From: Monilinia fructicola
Taxonomy: Eukaryota > Ascomycota > Leotiomycetes > Helotiales > Sclerotiniaceae
Direction of reading: 5' to 3'
NCBI GenBank assembly: GCA_008692225.1
Contig: VICG01000012.1
Location: 1,488,001 to 1,552,000 of the forward strand
DNA: 64,000 nt
Position 1 is the stretch's first letter; each line of letters opens with the position of its first letter. Made by a program: the position numbers and the translations under genes. Shown piece after piece: positions 1-13,071 of this stretch. Under the pieces are notes generated by a model. That model made no database searches, was not told where the DNA came from, and saw only the letters and a program-made list of their open reading frames with translations.

Positions 1-1001
1 TCTGTACTCTGGAGATCCAAGCTTCGAATCATTTGATATTGATATTTATATTGGTACAGTATCAAAATGTCCCGCGCTTTCCTCTGCAGATAACCAACCG
101 TACCATGTCGGTTGAATTGAGCACGCCCCCTATTTTCCTGCATAAAGATACACATACAGTAGCACTAATACTAATGAATGACATGCTTTGATAAACCAAC
201 CTGCACCCGTGCCGTGCAACTTCCCTTGCACGTGAAAGGTAAAAATATCCATCCATCCAATTGCAATAGAACCATTTTATTTATACCTTGTCTGTCTGTA
301 CCTCCAAACATCCATCCGCCACGCATTCAATACGACCCAAGACTTCTTTACCACCGATGGATCTGTGGCGGAGTAAGATACAAGATGATGCTATTGATTG
401 GTTGTCGATGATTTACTTCTCTCCACCCTTGAATCGACAGCAACTTTACGATTTTGGCTCTAGGGGCTTGGTGGTACGTAATTGAAGATGTCAATTGACG
501 CCACGAGGGCGAAGGACTGGAGGAAGGACGAGAATTCGAAATGCTCCCGAGTCGTTTCCCATCACCCCTCGATATTTTCCGACGCGCGCGCTTGACACAT
601 CCAGAGCGATTCCCATGTATCACGTTCGGGACTTCGCACCCGTCAACGCACCATGCCGTGCCATTGTTGATGTGTGATTTTCGGCCGTCTGGTCATGTGC
701 GTGCTGGACCCTATCTTGCATGATCATGAACGAGATGACGCCGCGGCGAATGCTCCCGCAGATGAAGGAATCGTCGAGATGGCAGCTGATGTCACGCACT
801 TGAGTGTGCGCGAAGATCGCCGGACGCTAACGTGTTGCGTGACTTTGAGCATCACCCGCAACGGCAGATCTCTACCCTTTCCTCGCGAGGAATGCGTCAA
901 GCGATTTGTTCAGCGAGACGCACATGCGAGGTTTGCAGCGATGCTCTGGTGACGATATGAGAACTAACTGCTGCTCATCCAAGAATCTATCCAAGAATCT
1001 C
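1..1001. other. No recognisable gene
   Basis: Mixed-composition DNA. Short open frames exist on both strands but none has a recognisable domain, a convincing start context or introns that link them. Nothing supportable is seen here. Confidence 0.5.
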
Positions 1002-2606
1002 CTACATCCCCGCGTCCACGAATGCGAACATCTCGCTTCCCAAACCGTGATCCGTAACCTCCTCCTTCACCGCAAACCCCAACATACCTCCCACCCGTGA
1101 CATGACGCCAACACTCACCCCACCAACCACTATTAAACTTTTCCTCCCCCAAACCCAAACTTCCCCACCGGTATCATCGTGCGCTAGCTTCAGCCTTAGC
1201 CCTCCGCCATGACAATCCTGTACCGTCCACGTGTCCCCCACCGCCCAGCAAACCTTGCCAAAGCCTCCCGCCATCGAACACCCACGCATCCCCGCGCGAA
1301 ACCTTGCAGCCACAGGCGCGAAAATGGCAACTCCTGGATGACGGCGTTAAGGTTCATGCATGCTGGTTGTCAATCGGAAGGGGGGCGCGTGCAGATTTTC
1401 GCCATCACATGTTGTGCTTTGAGTTTAACTTTCCTTGATGCTGGTGAGAGGAAGGTATCTGGGGGCCAATGCCCCAAAGTGTGTCCTGTGTTGTTTCGGG
1501 GAAGGTTTTGCTTGCCTTTCCTTTCCCTCGTCCGCTGTGGTAATTACGTTTCGAGCTTCAACCTGGGATGGTATCCCGGCTCACATTCTAATATCAATTG
1601 GATAGTGCTACGTACCCACTCACCCACTTCCAACCACCATAATAACCGCGCGGAACGGATCTCCACGCGCCGGCAAGTTTGCCGTGCTGTAACCAATCAG
1701 GGAACCGGGCACATGGTCTCCAACCAATACTTCCGTCGAGACTCCACTCAAGCAGTCAAGATCCAGCATACTGGGCACCCATACCTTTCCATTAGTCTTC
1801 ATCTCACAAGCGCCTGCCACCCACCCAAAACCTAGACGCATAGCCCCCGGGTACGTATCGCCACCTGGCAGTGCAGCCACGGTGGATTTCCAATCGAGAT
1901 GTATCGGTAGTTCCCAGACTATCTTCTGCAAACTGTGCTCGAGCAGGTAATCAAGCGTATCCATACCCAGTCGACCGGGGAAGCGAAGCGGGATCTGAAA
2001 TCCCCACCCCACCCCACCCCTCAACCTCAAATTGCAATGCGTAACGGCTTCAGTATCCTCCTCCTATGTCGTCAGGGGAACAGCTAGGCACGCAGCCGCA
2101 ATACCTGATAACTCGCTCCATCGTGGGAGATTAGACCATGCCGTCTCGCGAACACAAGCCCGAACGGCGATTGCAGACGCGGGAGGAAGCCCGATGCGTG
2201 GTATCGAGCACTCTTCCCATGCGCCCTGAAGCCGACCGAGGAGCTGTCCGTACGCGTAATGCCGATCCCGTCGCGAACGCGGAAACGTATCAAAGCTCTC
2301 ACGCAAATCGATAACTCCCAACAGAGTTGCACCAGCGGCCCGGAGATTCTTCTCTGCATCCACGCCGGTCCCCGGATGGAAAAGACGTCTCTTCGTCTCC
2401 CCATGCCATGAGCATGTTTTTGGGGTTCGCCCCGCGCCAGCCTTAAGCTTTGTTATTGGGGTACTTGTACTATTCCGAGAGTTGCAATCCCCAACAAAAC
2501 GCTGCTGGACCTGTCCTTCGACATCACGCATCGGAATAGCGATGATCTTGTCAGCGATCATCACACGGGAAGATTCGCGGCGAATCTCAAAGTCTATGCT
2601 CAGCAC
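1002..2606 (-). pseudogene. Possible decayed or multi-exon gene, not recognised
   Basis: Three open stretches on the minus strand (2606-2067, 2063-1620, 1313-1002) all lie in the same reading frame. The first two are separated only by one in-frame TAG (2066-2064), which gives about 330 codons with a single stop in DNA of roughly balanced GC. That is longer than expected by chance. The second stretch ends at a strong donor-like GTGAGT near 1622, and an acceptor-like CATCCAG lies just before the third stretch. The run therefore looks like a real gene with a nonsense mutation, or one whose introns I cannot place. Most upstream frames begin with non-ATG codons. I do not recognise the protein and assign no function. 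It could also be fortuitous. Confidence 0.3.
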
Positions 2607-3639
2607 GGTTCTAGGTGGGCCGTTCTTCTAACGGTGATGCACCTGATGAGCGTGACGAGATGTCTGGTGATTTTCTCACAGCAACGCTGAGGAGGTAGGT
2701 GTATGAGGGCGGATTATGGAGTGACACGCCAACCGACGCTCCACACGGTACGCTTCCGCCGCTTGCTGCCGAGCATGGAAACCACCCCACGCACCTTGGA
2801 ATCGGCCGCGCAGATGCCGTATTCCCGGGGCTGCTTTGGCAGTCGGCGGACCGCAAGGACTGGATGATGATGTGTCCAAGCGAATTTTAGTTCCGCATCC
2901 TGGAATCGCGGCGGGGCATCGCTTTCACGGTCACACGGTGCATGGCTATTCCTATGTCTTTTTTGACAATGCTAGATTTTCGCATGATGATCCATGCTCC
3001 CGACGCTCGCTGATCGCGCACTCGGTCGGGAAAGTATGGCGTCTCGCGACTGACCAAACTTTGCGCCGCTCACTCTGTCCACGATGTTTGCTCCGTGCTC
3101 GTCAAATTTTCCTTTGCGGCGATTTTTTGCCGTGGCGTGATATGGGGCGCTCGTTGTTCTTTTGTGGGATCATGTTCGTAATGGTCGTGATTTCCTCGGC
3201 CGCTGGATCGGATGGCATTCTTCCAAAAGGAATTAGATGGAAATACGAGTCTTCGGATCCCTAGACTAGAGAATCCACGAGGGGTTGTTTGAACGGTGCT
3301 CGACGCATATGGAGGAGTTGAAAACGGATGGATGCCAGGTGCAGCCTGATCCTCGCCTTGCTCAGCCCCGGGAGAACAAGCAAGATTGGAGGATCTGTCA
3401 CGTCGAGTCCCCAGCGGTGATGGGATGGAACACGTTCATAAAGATCATGTCGAGCTAGGCGATGATGGAGACCTTGCTGGGTTTCTCTCGAGGCATCTTT
3501 ATCTTAATAAGTCCTTCACAGCTTCACTGCGATGTAGAGGTTCCCGGGCGATATATGTTCGATTTTTAAGTTTTCCTCCCGACAGTCACTTAGGTGCTTC
3601 AGCCTCTCTGGATTGCACGGTGCGACGTTGAAATTTCAA
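2607..3639. other. No recognisable gene
   Basis: A plus-strand frame at 2836-3264 (142 codons) has no recognised motif and overlaps other frames of similar length. Composition is ordinary. I see no supportable gene. Confidence 0.45.
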
Positions 3640-6531
3640 AAATATATTGCTATATGTATGTGACCATTCTTTACCTCCCATGACTATCATTCCCTTTTGA
3701 CTAGATATGGTACTCATCAACTTATATTTTGCCTACCCCACTTTCACCCCAAAATCCATCTGCTTTAATAAATCGTAATATTTTTTATAATTACAAAAAT
3801 ATCAAGAGAACGTTAAACAATATATCCTTAGATATCTAATAATAAAAAAATGTTTATCACTTATTTTTAAGAAGTTTTCTGATAGATATGTCAAATAGCA
3901 AAATTAAAGAACCAGATTTTTACATGTATTTTATAGTAAAATGTAGAAATTTAAAAAAATCATATTCAAAGTTATATTATTTAGCGAATGAATTTTTCCC
4001 CTTATAAAAACTTGATTTTTGATCCTCACAATAAAATTTTTTAATACCTCAATACGGCTTTATTGAGGATGAATTTATATGATGAAGATATCTCAAGTGA
4101 AATGGGTATATTTTGGTACAAAAAGGCCTTTCGCTTAATACAAGATGATGGGTACAGTAGCAGGATGATGGCCGCAACAAACAGGGGAAGAAAGATCCGA
4201 TTTTGAAATGAGCACAAGGCTCATCTGGTCAATTATTGCGAAAGATTGATTTGATCACGGTCTAGATCTGACCTGCTTGAGCAAATGGCGTGAGATCAGC
4301 TATTCCTTGGGATAGAATCAGCACGAGGCCTGGCAACCAAGCGTGAAGAAGATTCAGAGCGGATAACCTTCCAGATGTCTGCGGTTTTGTTTTTTGAAAA
4401 TGCTCAGATCATTGTAGAGGTGATGGGATCGGCAATCTGTTTTTGGGATATATCAGGCAGCTCGATGTCACTTGGAGGTCATTCGTGGCTGATTACCTCG
4501 ATGAAGTTCCTGCTAGATGGTCAATTATGGGTTTCGTCACGCTATCAGGCTTGGGAATATCAATACTTTGATGGTTCGACTTCTGTAAACTTTTGACGAT
4601 TTCTGATTGATAGCTTGGGTTGGATATTGGGATGGTTGGGAGGATGAGCGGGGGGACACGGGATGTTGGTGTTTTTTTTGTGGTGACGCTCTTTGTTCGA
4701 ATGGTGGGTTGCTGGGGAGCAATGGCTTTGGCTTATGGTCTGAAGGGATCTTTTATTTCGGGATTCGACACCATGGCGATGATAATAATGATCATGAAGA
4801 GGAGGAGGAGGCGGAGGACGATGAGACATAAGGGTCTGTGGGGGTGGGATAAATACAAATGATGAGGAGGCAACTATTAATAGATCGTGACGAAGTTAGC
4901 GAAAAACTGTCAGAACCACATGTTCGTCTCACAAAAACCAAAAGACCTGATAAAACACAAGAACTTAGAATTGGCAAGACAATGCCTCAAAGCCAAGCTG
5001 CTGACATTTTTTCATTTCCACGTCGACATTTGGACAGAAATGCGATCTTGAGACCCGCTAGCAGCGTGCCACTTATCTACTTAGATATCCTCCCCCCCCG
5101 CTATAAGGATCAAAACAGTTTATCGAGAAGAGACCAGAACGGCAAGCAACGGATGTCCATGGTGCACCCTGTCTGCCTCGATTTTTGAGTTGCTTATTGT
5201 AGACTAGTGCTTTTGCGAGGTCAGAGAGGGTTAAATCAGGGGGCGTAAACGAGTGCTCGGGGGATTCACGGACACGGGTTGGGGAATCATGGGTGAATTG
5301 CTCGTTACGCGAGGGGATCGCTTAGCTAGCTAGCTCTTTTGGGATATTAAAGGGATTTGGGAATGTAACTGATGCTGTGATACCTACTGGTTTGGTTCAT
5401 CTGGGAACGGTGTTTTGGAATATATTGTGAGAGTTGTAGAAGCTTTTTTTTGTAAAATTATATATAACGTTTTTTATTAAAAGCATCAAGTTCTCTAATT
5501 TTTTACATCGTTGGTATTATATATATTGCTTTGAGATTGTATTGGATTGATAGAACTTATATATGAATTAGATTACCTAGCTATTTAAGGAATGTTGAAT
5601 TTGAATTCATATGTTTTTGATTATCTGAAATAATTATCTATAATCAAGTAATAAAAATATTAAAATTAATTAATAATAATAAAATTTTGAAAAATCTCAT
5701 GTATTTTGTAAGATATGATGTAAATTTTATGAATATTAACGTCACGAAGTGGAACAAGAGACTGTAGGGCATCGAATAGCTTCATTCATGTTGTAAAGTA
5801 TGAATTGAGAAGAAGAGCTAACTATGAGGGAGGAGCCATATATATACCCCTTAGCTCCATAGATGCCTCAGGCCCCCAACTCCCTCCATGGCACCTTATC
5901 ATTAATAATTTATTTTATAATTTGAAAAGTCACTTGTAATATCTAGTTCTTTTCAAAGAGATATATGTTACTCAATTATTGGGAAACTTATAAATTATTG
6001 TTGTTCTAATTTGTGTGAGGAAACAGAAACATTCATTGTGCAGGGGTTACTCATATGTTACAAAACATCACGGCATATAGAGAATGAAGAAACAGAACTC
6101 TTAAGTATACGTCGTAGTCCATCCTTTACGTTCATGCAATGAAATGTTTTGAAAATTCTCATGGCAACGTACAGTATCAGATCTGGTTACTTTCTCTAGG
6201 TATACATCAAACAGATAAAATCTCACAGGGTACTCCAAGCAACTTCGCCGGTCAAGTTGACACGACATATTGTTGAGGAGATGATTCAAACTTTGAGATG
6301 CAACTATATAAGAGAAAAAAGGATCTATAAGGTTTGGATGCTCGCCCAGATTTCTTCTCTCTCTGAAAGAAAATGAGTTAGCCGAATGCAGTTTGCTAAT
6401 TTTTCCCTTTAGACGACATGAAACTTGGCCAAATGTTGAGCTTTGCGGTTCAAAGGTCAACAGCCACTGAACTGGACTATTTCTCAACAAAAGAGACAAG
6501 ACTCGCAATTCCCAAGCGATTCTCACCCAGT
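3640..6531. other. AT-rich blocks and gene-free spacer
   Basis: Two AT-rich blocks (about 3640-4140 and 5440-6100) flank a moderate-GC stretch. Frames at 4375-4596, 4859-5188 and 6101-6526 have no recognisable domain. The last lies just downstream of the oxidase stop codon and is probably its 3' region. No transposon ends were seen here. Confidence 0.5.
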
Positions 6532-8163
6532 CTATCGTTCGCCATCATCGATGTTGAATTGAAGATCATCATCACTTATCAGCTCCATCTTACTCCAGAC
6601 TCTGGGGCCATTCACACCATCCTCCAGACCATTACGCGCCTCACCGGGTTCCTTATCACGCCATTGCCACCTCTTTCCATATTCATTAAGACCATCTAAT
6701 CCACGGCTCTCAATAATGCGTACAACCTCTCGGCCTAAGATTGGCAGAAACTTGAAACCGTGACCACTTCCCCCGGAACATACCACGAGTCCCTCGTGAG
6801 CCGGCACCCTGGATATCAGAAAATCGTTATCCAGCGAATCTGTATACCAACAATTTCTCACACCTGATATTCCAAACGGGGCCAATTCTGGGAGATTTGA
6901 CGCCACAAATTCTTTGATAACATTCATTGCCTCCTTTGTAATCCTGGTCTCCACTTCTGCGGTATATCTGGTCTTGGGAACACTGACGGGCTCCATCCCT
7001 TTTCCGTCGTCGCTTGGAAGCTGATCGTAGTTGGTGTATTTCTTACCTCGGAACCCAATTTTCACTACACCAGTTTCCGTTCGAGGAAAGCCACCCAGGC
7101 CCGCCCCTGAACCCCAGCCACCAAAAGAAAAGACTGGAAAGTTTTCAGGGTCAAATCTTGTCCAGAGGTCTGGTTGCGACTTAGGGATCTGTATATATGC
7201 CACGCTTCCTGCTGTAGCTTCCAGCAGTCTTCGCACGGAAGGCAGAAGAGAGGGTGTCCAGGATCCAGCTGCTGGAATCAGCATCCTCAATCAAAAATAT
7301 TAAACGCAAGGTGGGTACCATTATTACTTACCAGCAACAATCACAAGCTCAGCTCGATGCGATACGCCATCGGCTGTTTTGATTCCAACAACTTTCCCAT
7401 CTCTTTCTTGGATAAGAGAGGCGAGTCTCCCATTTTCACCAAGAACAAACTTCACCCCAGATTGTCGGGCTAAATGCATAGCCCACAAACATGCCTTGCT
7501 TGCCCTTAGAACCCCAGCCGTACTATCAAAAACCCCGCCTAAGGCTTGCCCCCTCTCCTTTCGCTTCAGAGCATCGAACTTTTTGTCAAACCGGCGAGGG
7601 CTGTCTCGAGCACGTTTTTCATCGTCAACGTTGCCAAGAATATACTGCGTGTCCCTCAAGCCTTCTTTGGCGAGGCTTGTTAAAGTCATCCGTTCATGAT
7701 CACTCAATGCATCGTCTTCGCTCAATCGTAAAAATCCACAGTTCTCCCAAAGCTTATCATCCGACGAGAGTCCTCGTGGCAGTTCTGAATTTGGTGTTTT
7801 CGACAATCGCTCATTCCATTCGTCCCATATCCTTACACCTTCGAGCGCTAATCGTTGGTACAGGGCATCATCCCCATAACTCATACGCATGACTTTGTTG
7901 AAATCTGCGGACGCTGCATCCGCACCCTTTTCGGTTGCATATTCATTTTCGTTGTATGGCTGATAATCGAAAATTGTGATGTCTGTATAACCAGCCTTAG
8001 CAAGATGCAGGCCCCTAGGCTCTTGTTAGCATTTTCATTCCATACCTAGGCATGGCAAACCTGTGGTTATGGCTCAGAGTGACGAGACGCACGTTGAAAG
8101 CCCAAAGACCCCTGCACCGATAATCTTGATAGGAGATGAGTGTGAAAATTCCTGAGAACTCAT
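6532..8163 (-). CDS. FAD-dependent amine/amino-acid oxidase (fructosyl-amino-acid / saccharopine oxidase-like)
   Basis: Three exons on the minus strand: 8163-8093, 8014-7332 and 7268-6532, about 496 residues. Intron 1 runs GTGCGT to CTAG with a CTAAC branch site; intron 2 starts GTAAGT. The N-terminus carries the dinucleotide-binding glycine motif GAGVFG (residues 16-21), followed by GLHLAKAGYTDITIFD. Next comes KGADAASADFNKVMRMSYG, typical of fungal fructosyl-amino-acid and saccharopine oxidases of the DAO family. AAGSWTP marks the second half of the FAD fold. The C-terminal NCWYTD contains a Cys (about 391) at the position where sarcosine-oxidase relatives bind FAD covalently. SGGSGHGFKFLPILG follows. 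All key motifs are present and the gene looks intact. Known for the family: flavin-linked oxidation of secondary amines with release of H2O2. The substrate here is inferred only. It is divergent from the transporter gene at 8795. Confidence 0.9.
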
Positions 8164-8794
8164 GGTAAAAGTGCATCCAATGAATCTTTTGGTACAGCGA
8201 TGAAATTAAGCAGTATCTAATCAACAAAGGATAAATTAAACAGCATCTAATTAACCAAGGGCTTAATTATTCGACCTACCTCGAAATATTTTTTCTGTTT
8301 GACTTTTCATTCATGTTATCTCGCGGCTATACCACTCTGAGTTGCTTAAATCTGACGCAATATTCTCCTCATAAGATAAAATCCCAACTGTCAGCGCAGG
8401 TGGGTCGGTCGATCATTGATAGGCCACTCATCACAAGCAATTCGGGTTGGAGCGATAGATACCCTTAGAACCCCGCTCTTGATACTACCCACCATATAGA
8501 TCTCTGCAGTTGCTATCAATATTCCAACACTGATCTGTTCCTATACCGACATGGAATTTGCTCCAGTTGCATGAAGACTTTGCAACCCCAGTTTCTCTCG
8601 AAAGCAAAGATTCGACATTTTTACTTCATTTAACCAATGATATAGCGACCCGAGTGATTGCGGTCAGAATTCTCTTTTCTACTTAGTCTCTCCTTGATTG
8701 GACGCAACATAAGATGGTATATAATTGACTTAGGTACTTCATCGAGAGTCTAGAGATAGACTACCTCAATTCTCATACTCTTCGGCATCAAGAG
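8164..8794. promoter_or_regulatory. Shared divergent promoter with six GATA-type sites
   Basis: This 631-bp interval separates the start codons of the oxidase (minus) and the transporter (plus), so both promoters must lie here. Reading both strands I find six HGATAR motifs, near 8326, 8384, 8418, 8453, 8514 and 8754. Roughly two would be expected by chance in this length. HGATAR is the recognition sequence of AreA/NIT2-type nitrogen regulators. A CCAAT box lies near 8633, and a TATA-like stretch near 8718 is placed to serve the transporter gene. Nitrogen control is inferred, not shown. Confidence 0.5.
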
Positions 8795-10466
8795 ATGGCA
8801 ACTCGTGAATTGGCCAATGGAGAACCAGGTCGTGAGACACCTGCGAACACCAAATCCAATACATTCTTTTGGTGGACTCGGCCTGGAACTCCTGTAGAAG
8901 AGGTTAAATTTGTTCAAAAGCTGGATCTCTGCCTTCTTACCTACTGTTGTTTATCGTTTTTCTGCAAAGATCTTGATCGCAACAATGTTGCTAATGCATA
9001 TGTGTCTGGAATGAAAGAGGACCTCGCCCTCAATGGAAACGAGCTGAATTGGTTTAATACTTACTATCAAATTGGCTACATTGCAGGCCAGATTCCTAGC
9101 AATATCCTACTTACAAAAATCAGCCCAAGGTATTATTTACCTGGAGCTGAATTTGTCTGGAGTGTGCTGGTTTTGTTTTTGTATAAGGTCAAAAGTGCGG
9201 AACAAATATATGTGACGAGATTTTTCATTGGAATGGTGGAAGCTACATGTTGGCCGGGTAAGTATAAATCTAACATGTGTTGAGTTCAGTGGTAATCATT
9301 TAAAGGACTGCATTTCATGATTGGATCCTGGTATCGCAATCATGAAATTAATAAACGTAGCGGTATCTTCACAGCGTCAGGTATTGCAGCTACTATGTTC
9401 TCAGGGTATATTCAAGCGGGGATTTACACAAGTATGAACGGTGCTTTGGGTCTAGAAGGATGGAGATGGCTTTTCATCATTGGTTTGGAGGACAACTCCC
9501 AATTGCTGCGAAATAATCTTTCTAACGAGACAATTTCAGATTTTTTGATTTCATTACCCCTTTTAGTCTTTGGAATAATCTTCATACCTAATCCAATCAC
9601 TTCCAGAGCCAGATCGTGGTGGATGACATATAGGGAGAAGGAATTAGCATTAGAAAGGCTAGCATTAGACGACCGAGCACCACCCGGGAAGTTAGACCTT
9701 ACAATATTCAAAAGGGTTTTTGGTAGATGGAGATTCTGGATCATGGCAAGTCTCACAATTGGATCGTATCTTTTCATGATTGTTTCTTCTGATACACCAT
9801 TAGAACATTACATTTTCACTCTACTACTTTGTATATCAAGCACCGACCACTTCAACTATGGCCCTCTGGCTGAAAGCCGAAAAGACTTACTCCGTTCCGC
9901 AAATCAACAACCTCCCCACTGTCTATTCCGCCATCTCCATAATACATATGATCGGATCCGGGATCTACAATGACTACACTCAAACCCGACTCCCCTCCCT
10001 TCTTCTCATTGGCTTCTGTAACATAACTGCCGAAGCCATCCTAGTCGCTTGGTCCGTCCCTAAGGGCGCCAAGTACTTTGCATTCTGGATAGCCGGCACA
10101 ATCCAAGCTGTAACTCCTATCATCGTATCCTGGACCAATGAAGTATGTTCTAAAGATGCGGAAGAGAGAGCCATCGTGGTTGCCAGTCTGAATAGTATAG
10201 GAGCAGCTCAAGGAACGTGGTGGAATCAGGTATTTGTGAAAACTACGAGTGCTCCGAGGTTTAAGTTGGGGTACAGAGCTGGGCTTGGCATGGCAATCGC
10301 TATGACGGCTTGGCTTCCTGTCGTGGAATACTTTGATAGAAGACAGAAGAAGAAAGATATCATGGAAGGTGTCATGGGGGAGGTCGGTCACAACGAGAGT
10401 AGTGGTCAGGGGAGCGTGACAGTTGGAGGAAAGTCAAAAGTGACGACTACTACAGTAGAGTTCTAA
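8795..10466 (+). CDS. Dal5-family major facilitator transporter (anion:cation symporter), splice sites unusual
   Basis: Probable exons are 8795-9257, 9306-9482, 9540-about 9811 and about 9858-10466, which join to about 506 residues, normal for this family. DRNN (residues 61-64), YQIGYIAGQIPSN and the C-terminal TNEVCSKDAEERAIV are typical of the allantoate/nicotinate/pantothenate permease family. Several hydrophobic segments are visible. Such proteins take up organic anions or vitamins at the plasma membrane. Intron 2 (9483-9539) is canonical but 57 bp, a multiple of three, so it hides inside an open frame. Intron 1 has a good GTAAGT donor, but the only acceptor that keeps the frame ends in AAG. 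The third discontinuity needs 46 bases removed with no GT-AG border. Either the gene is decaying, or it uses rare splice sites, or the sequence has an error. Substrate unknown. Confidence 0.8.
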
Positions 10467-13071
10467 GGGCTATGATGTTCAGTGATTTATATGCATGCTT
10501 ATTTTTGGATTCGCTTAAAATGATTGATAAATACAAATTTCCAAAGGATCGAGTGTTGAAATCAAATCATTTTGCCAAATAGATGGAATTGAAGAGATAA
10601 TCCATCTCTTATAGGACACAAGTTGCCAAATCAACCGGAATTTGTGAGTGATCTGAATCTGATAGATTGGATATACCAATTTGATACTCAAAACGTGCTT
10701 CTTGGTCGTTGAATTAGACTACATTCTTATATCAATCAGTGAGTAGAACGATCGTGGAGACGGTTAGTACATATAACTCGTCACGAGGTAGAAAGTACCG
10801 TGACCCCTGAAGAGGAAATTAACGATTGTGTCACGCTTCGACCCATATTTTGGCAGCTGTCTGTTGGTTCAAGCCAGGATGAGCATACATCCTTATTATA
10901 AATCCGAAGGCTTTACAACAGCATCACAGCCCGTTCTTACTCGCTGTAGAGTAGCCGACCATATCGTTTCCCATTGCTCTGTCATCTCCAACGGAGTTCC
11001 CCAAGTAAGCTTTCCAGCCATGAATCGAGGCGGGAATGTTGCTACGCGAAGTTTGAAGAAATGACTATCTTTCTCCGAAAGGCATATAACAACTGAAGAT
11101 ATGACTGAAGCAAGCCCTTCAAAGTTTGGAAGAAATACGGAGCAGCGAAAGGATAAGCTGTTTGTGGAGTGGGAGATTAATGGGGCTCATCGTATTACTG
11201 GCATCGTGACCAGGCGCGACTGAGACGGGATTTTGATTGAGAGTAATTTCCCAGAAAATGCGCTTCAATAGGCACAGATCTTGTACTGGAGCAAGACGTG
11301 TGTTACTTTAGCGGAATTAAGATAGAGCAGAAAAATTGGTACAATTGAAAGATGAAGATGAATACTTTTAAGCAAAGCAGAAGTTGGATATTTGAAAATA
11401 ACGTGACAGGGAAATCTTACAAGCAAGGTTTTTGGGAAGATAGCACAAATAGAGATATCGGGAGTCAAGCGAGCTTACAGAGGCTCGGCAATTCCAGGGG
11501 CTATGTATGAGTACGTCAATGAAAGGAAAACGTGTCGGTTGCCTATTACTTGGGAATATGGAAACGCTTTTTTGAGTGATTCTGAGTGGAGTTGATTGAA
11601 ATTCTACAACCAGATCGTAATGTAAGAAAATAACTTGTGGTCAGGCATCAATTCTGTAGGTGGAATGAGAGGGCGCAACCTTATTAGACGAGAACCTTGG
11701 CGTCTCCTCAACAAGAATCTGCCGAGAGGGATTAGCAACACTAATTTGGTTCTGAATACAAAGATGACTTGAACCTTAGACAACAGAGTGGAAAGTGGTG
11801 GTATACGATCTGTTAATTTTTAACTTTGTATCATGGGTGGGGCGGTGTACGTATTATTTTATTTTATTGATCTTTTCTTGCTGTTATTATCATCATATAA
11901 GAAGTAATGTTAGGCCCATGAATATGCCCGTTTCATTCGGAATGGTCAGTGAAGATCTTAAAGTAAAGCTCACATAGTAAGAATCTTGTCAAACCCGTGG
12001 GGATCAATTAAAGTGACCTCACTGGCCTTAGTATTTTGTATATTCCAAGAATCTTTCGCCTAATACTGCATTTCTCTTGACTGTACGCTCATTTGAAGGA
12101 TACAAGTACCATATAGTGTGGATTTGAATTGAATTGAGTAGACCCAGAACAAATTTTGCTCTATTGTCTATATTGGCCTTCCACCCATTAAAAGGCCTGT
12201 ATGATATCAGTGATAGTCTTGATAGCAGAAGACTGATGATTTTTGACTCCTTGAAAGGCTTTTCTTATGTTCAGCCAACTCCTCATTACCGCTTGCCTTT
12301 CATACTCACCCTTATCATTAATTCTATGTTAAGTGAAAGGTTATTTGAAGTTCAAGTGAATTATCAGAACTCCCCGATTTGTAAAAGGCAAGGTGTTATA
12401 GAATATCAGCGCCCTAGCACTCCTATATTTTCGAGAAAGTTCAATCCTAGATTGATTTTGATTTTTGTTATTCTCATTTCGAAATCTTTTATCATCAATT
12501 AGTATTATTTTTCTAAATTATATGTGAAATAAATCATTTTCCAAAACGCTATCAAAGGGTATGGCTTATCTCTAAGAATTCTTTTCATATGTTAAGATGC
12601 CCGTTGGTGTGGAAAAGTGGCTAAGATAGGGGGGGGTGGCTCGAATGTGGGGCAGGGGACCAGCAGTGGACTTAAATTCAGACTAGTAAGTTGTTTTAGA
12701 CTATATATAGTTTGGGATTTCTGATCTGACCTAGATGGAATTGCTGAACTGGCAGATATCCCTGAAATATCCACATTAAATATGATGCTTATCTACTATC
12801 TTCAATGTGAATCCTGGTTCCGGAGTCAAGAAGACTTTAGTTGGCGAAGCTGAGCTTGCTAGAAGTCATCAGCTGCTGGCCAAACTAGATTGGTAAAGTA
12901 GTGCATTTGTGGCTGCACAGTGGAGAACATCAGAGCCAACCAGCAATGAACACACAAAAAGGTTTACCTACCAACAAAAAGTAGGAGGAAATTGTCAATT
13001 TTTTTTATCTGGGAGCAACTTCTGTTTCACAGAGAAGGGCAGTTTTGCCAACGACAACTCATTAAGGATAT
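10467..13071. other. Gene-free spacer between transporter and HET gene
   Basis: About 2.6 kb of AT-leaning DNA. Frames at 10828-11064, 11265-11468 and 12134-12502 have no recognisable domain or exon structure. The last few hundred bases should hold the promoter of the HET gene, but I see no clear motif. No transposon ends were found. Confidence 0.5.

Noticed and set aside
2836..3264. 142-codon plus-strand frame
   Set aside because: No motif, no family resemblance, overlapping frames of similar length.
6101..6526. 141-codon minus-strand frame downstream of the oxidase
   Set aside because: No recognisable domain and directly after the oxidase stop; probably 3' untranslated sequence.
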